A DNA stretch of 64,000 bases from JARRQJ01 sp963761035. GTDB taxonomy: Bacteria; Pseudomonadota; Gammaproteobacteria; DRLM01. The DNA lies in assembly GCA_963761035.1 (NCBI GenBank), contig CAVXFH010000002.1, positions 620,001 through 684,000 on the forward strand, written 5' to 3'. Shown in pieces: positions 61,946 to 64,000 of the stretch (positions are counted from its first letter, which is position 1; every line of letters starts with the position of its first letter). The notes below the pieces were generated by a model. The model saw only the letters and a list, made by a program, of their open reading frames with translations, was not told where the DNA came from and ran no database searches. A program made the position numbers and the translations under genes.

Positions 61946-62491
61946 ATGGCCAAGTTCTATTCCGCATTGACCGAGGAGCTGCGCGATTTCATCGCCCGGC
62001 AACACCTGTTCTTCACCGCCACCGCCGCATGCGAGGGACGTATTAACCTTTCGCCCAAGGGCCTGGACAGTTTCCGCTGCCTGGACGCCAACACCGTGGC
62101 CTACCTCGACGTCACCGGCAGCGGCAACGAGAGCGCCGCCCATCTGCGCGCCGACGGCCGCATCACCCTGATGTTTTGCAGTTTTGACACCCAGCCGGTC
62201 ATCCTGCGCCTCTACGGCCACGGCCAAGTGATCTGCCCGCGCGACGCCGAGTGGAACAAACTGTCCTCACACTTCCCACCGCTGACCGGCACGCGCCAGA
62301 TCATGGTGATCAGCGTGGAATCGGCGCAGACCTCCTGCGGTTACGGCGTGCCGCTGTATGAGTACACGGGCGAACGCGGCACGCTGTTGCGCTGGGCGGA
62401 GAAAAAGGGCCCGCAGGGGCTCGCCGATTATTGGCGGGAAAAGAATCAAACCGGCATCGACGGTCTGCCGACGCGGTTGCTGAAAGATTAA
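61946..62491 (+). CDS. Pyridoxamine 5'-phosphate oxidase-fold protein
   Basis: 181 residues from ATG 61946. Split-barrel flavin-binding pattern: FIARQHLFFTATAACEGRIN, LSPKGLDSFRCLDANTVAYL, SAAHLRADGRITLMFCSFDT and VILRLYGHGQVI. This group (PNPOx-like, often annotated so) binds FMN or F420; the true substrate is unknown. The C-terminus has SAQTSCGYGVPLYEYTGER. Divergent from glycerate kinase. Confidence 0.82.
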   Translation: MAKFYSALTEELRDFIARQHLFFTATAACEGRINLSPKGLDSFRCLDANTVAYLDVTGSGNESAAHLRADGRITLMFCSFDTQPVILRLYGHGQVICPRDAEWNKLSSHFPPLTGTRQIMVISVESAQTSCGYGVPLYEYTGERGTLLRWAEKKGPQGLADYWREKNQTGIDGLPTRLLKD

Positions 62492-62908
62492 CCTACGCGG
62501 GACGATCCGCATTGCCGAATGCGGACGGATATGCAGAGAGTTTGATTGAGGCCGCGGTCCGTCAGGTCCGTTTGCCTGCCGCGCAGCGGATGGCCGTTCG
62601 CAATGCTCACGTGAGCGGCTTAAAGGCGTGAACCCAGCCGTCGCGAAGAAATCCGAAAATACACCAAAGCATGCATGGCGGCTCTATCGCGCGGGCCGCC
62701 TCGGCTTTGCCCATATCCGCAGTTTCTCACCTGAATTGTTCGCGGATCCCGTTCACGATCTTTTTCGCCGCTTCGTCATTGCCGAAAATGGACATCCCTG
62801 GTTTACCGCCCTTAAACCTGGATTGATCATGCAGTCATCGCCAAGTGGATTCAACGCCTTGGCGGCGCGGAGACAACCACACGAAGGAAACAACACATCA
62901 TAAACTTT
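62492..62908. other. Stretch without a recognised gene
   Basis: About 417 bases. A hairpin (CCGCATT, GCCG, AATGCGG at 62507-62524) follows the PNPOx gene, but has no T run. A plus frame at 62628-62903 (91 codons) and another ending at 62631 are open but show no family pattern or ribosome site. I call neither. Confidence 0.35.
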
Positions 62909-63352
62909 CTATTTTCCGGTCTTTTGTGCTAGCGCGGCGTCGCGTTGATACAATAATACCGACCCCACCCGCAATATAGTCAGCGCTATGATGAGGGCGC
63001 TCATGCCGTAGAGTTGTCCGGGATCGATCTTTTCTTCGAATAATTTGATCATAACCTCACGCAGCACAAATACAATGGCGGCATCCGTGATGAATGTCAT
63101 GCGCAACCGTTTCGAATTAAAGTATTCCGCAAGAGAGCGCAATAACTCGATCATGACAAATAAAGTCAGCACGTCGTATATTATTTCCAGATAACCCGAA
63201 CGGATCTCGTGCTCTATAACCAAATCTCGAATATCGATAAACAGATCAACTACGCCTATGAGGAGGACCGTGATAATCACGATCATCATCAGGATGAAGA
63301 TACCGATTAGGACCTTGTTAAATACAGCGAGGAAATTGATTTTCAACATCAT
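62909..63352 (-). CDS. PsiE-like phosphate-starvation-inducible membrane protein
   Basis: 147 residues with four hydrophobic segments: IGIFILMMIVIITVLLIGVV, YDVLTLFVMIELLRSLAEYF, FITDAAIVFVLREVMIKLF and ALIIALTILRVGSVLLYQRD. The order and charged links (NSKRLRM, EEKIDPGQLYG) match PsiE-family proteins. Function is unknown. No PhoB-box-like repeat is visible in the 240 bases upstream (63353-63594), unlike pstS, so phosphate control is not supported here. Confidence 0.75.
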   Translation of the reverse strand: MMLKINFLAVFNKVLIGIFILMMIVIITVLLIGVVDLFIDIRDLVIEHEIRSGYLEIIYDVLTLFVMIELLRSLAEYFNSKRLRMTFITDAAIVFVLREVMIKLFEEKIDPGQLYGMSALIIALTILRVGSVLLYQRDAALAQKTGK

Positions 63353-63594
63353 TGCCTTTCATGCAGTCTCGTAGATCTCATTAAATTTACCGGTAATCCG
63401 CTTAGCGCCTTATCGCTGATTAGAACTCGTTTTGGTATTTTAACGCGATATCTTACAATAAATTCCAGGCGACACGATCGGGCAAGTAGCGCGACGCACC
63501 GCGAGCCGGCGCTCTCCGTTCATTGCCGCCATCTGACCGAACCGGATCAACCGTCTGCCTTGCGCGGGGTTGTCCCGGATTCATTACAAAGACA

Positions 63595-64000
63595 TCATAA
63601 TGTTTCCTGCTCTAGACGCTCATATTCTGAGATGACTTGGGCTCCCAACAGCAGCAATATCGCGGCGATCTCCATGCTGAACAATGCGACTACTGCGGTG
63701 GTCAGAGAGCCATAAACGACGCTGGCCTGCGACAGTTTCGAAAAGTACCAGATGAGAATACGGCGGATAACTTCCCACAGTGACGTAGCGATGAACCCGC
63801 CAATTAGGGCATGGTGGATGCGTATCCGTCCAACCGGAAGGACTAGATAGAGAGCCGCGAGAAGCAAGCCCTCCACGCAATAGCCGAGAAGATAGAGAAG
63901 CACGCCCGATACCCCGCGAAGCGGCCAGTCGTGGCCAAATAAGTAGATGCTCTCCTTAGCCATTGCCTGCAAGATGGCGGACGCAAGCGTCACTCCGAGC
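63595..64000 (-). CDS. YihY/BrkB-family membrane protein, C-terminal part (runs off window)
   Basis: At least 132 codons, open to the window edge. Membrane segments: GVSGVLLYLLGYCVEGLLLA, HALIGGFIATSLWEVIRRIL and ALFSMEIAAILLLLGAQVIS. The pattern YFSKLSQASVVYGSLTTAVV with the YG..T/S loop is characteristic of the YihY/BrkB (formerly RNase BN) family. Full members are near 280 residues, so about half is missing. A GTG at 63993 is probably internal, not the start. Confidence 0.8.
   Translation of the reverse strand, partial: LGVTLASAILQAMAKESIYLFGHDWPLRGVSGVLLYLLGYCVEGLLLAALYLVLPVGRIRIHHALIGGFIATSLWEVIRRILIWYFSKLSQASVVYGSLTTAVVALFSMEIAAILLLLGAQVISEYERLEQETL

Noticed and set aside
62628..62903. 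91-codon plus-strand frame
   Set aside because: No family pattern, no ribosome site, mixed composition; too weak to call.
62909..63594. PhoB box before the PsiE-like gene
   Set aside because: The upstream 240 bases show no repeated TGTCAT-like heptamers, so phosphate control was not called despite the family name.
1..64000. Search for tRNA or rRNA genes and CRISPR arrays
   Set aside because: No cloverleaf-like segment, conserved rRNA string or regularly spaced repeat was noticed by eye; short RNAs could be missed without a covariance search.

Overview
The window looks like a chromosomal segment of a high-GC gammaproteobacterium, probably a chemolithotrophic or facultatively anaerobic member of a Chromatiales or Acidiferrobacterales-like group. 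I infer this from pairwise resemblance of housekeeping proteins (SrkA, RNase T, DjlA, CpdA, PyrC, GrxD, SodB, the Pst/PhoU/PhoBR set, ArgD/ArgF, diheme cytochrome c4) and from a cytoplasmic group 3b-type [NiFe] hydrogenase operon. No rRNA or tRNA gene, CRISPR array or complete insertion sequence was seen.

Layout. 1-1923: start of a pyruvate dehydrogenase E1 alpha gene (minus) and a leucyl aminopeptidase gene broken by two frameshifts. 1958-7261: an AT-richer accessory block, best read as a small defence island. It holds an intact two-gene operon (dGTPase-like HD hydrolase plus pol-beta-fold nucleotidyltransferase, 14 bp overlap) and a decayed SPARTA system (short PIWI Argonaute plus TIR-APAZ) with at least eight frameshifts and one nonsense codon. 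Remnants of REP-associated transposases and a dispersed repeat surround it (copies near 4202, 7611, 14227, 27792). 8078-10510: Mla-like lipid transport operon (permease, MCE protein, lipoprotein) without its ATPase. 10701-14435: MsrA, an MgtC/DUF4010 membrane protein, a TPR-like exported protein and gene fragments of an aldo/keto reductase and a second aminopeptidase. 14735-19659: three exported proteins, the last resembling the vitellogenin/large lipid transfer protein N-terminal region. 19842-27708: accessory and small genes (HicA, Rossmann protein, DUF1272, broken GFA gene, methyltransferase/AraC divergent pair, NYN-LOTUS protein, DjlA, FKBP lipoprotein).

28011-43450: TonB receptor, a toxin-antitoxin locus with a truncated toxin, CpdA, a nucleotidyltransferase, HtrA-like protease, SrkA, PyrC, FadL-like porin, RNase T, a PhoPQ-like two-component system followed by a PepSY-cytochrome b, glutaredoxin and a hydantoinase B/oxoprolinase-type protein. 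43618-51617: SodB, a PilZ protein and the complete phosphate regulon core pstSCAB-phoU with convergent phoBR; PhoB-box-like direct repeats precede both pstS and phoB. 51856-54768: argD-argF and cytochrome c4. 55201-61890: a minus-strand operon of glycerate kinase, DUF455 ferritin-like protein, hydrogenase subunits beta, gamma, delta, alpha and the maturation protease. 61946-64000: a PNPOx-fold protein, a PsiE-like protein and a partial YihY/BrkB membrane protein.

Working together: PstSCAB-PhoU-PhoR-PhoB form a closed phosphate sensing and uptake circuit. The hydrogenase genes, joined by 4 bp overlaps and short gaps, encode a soluble NAD(P)-linked enzyme. The MlaE/MCE/lipoprotein set would shuttle phospholipid across the envelope using an ATPase encoded elsewhere. 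All function calls are from reading the translated sequence by eye; no database search was run.
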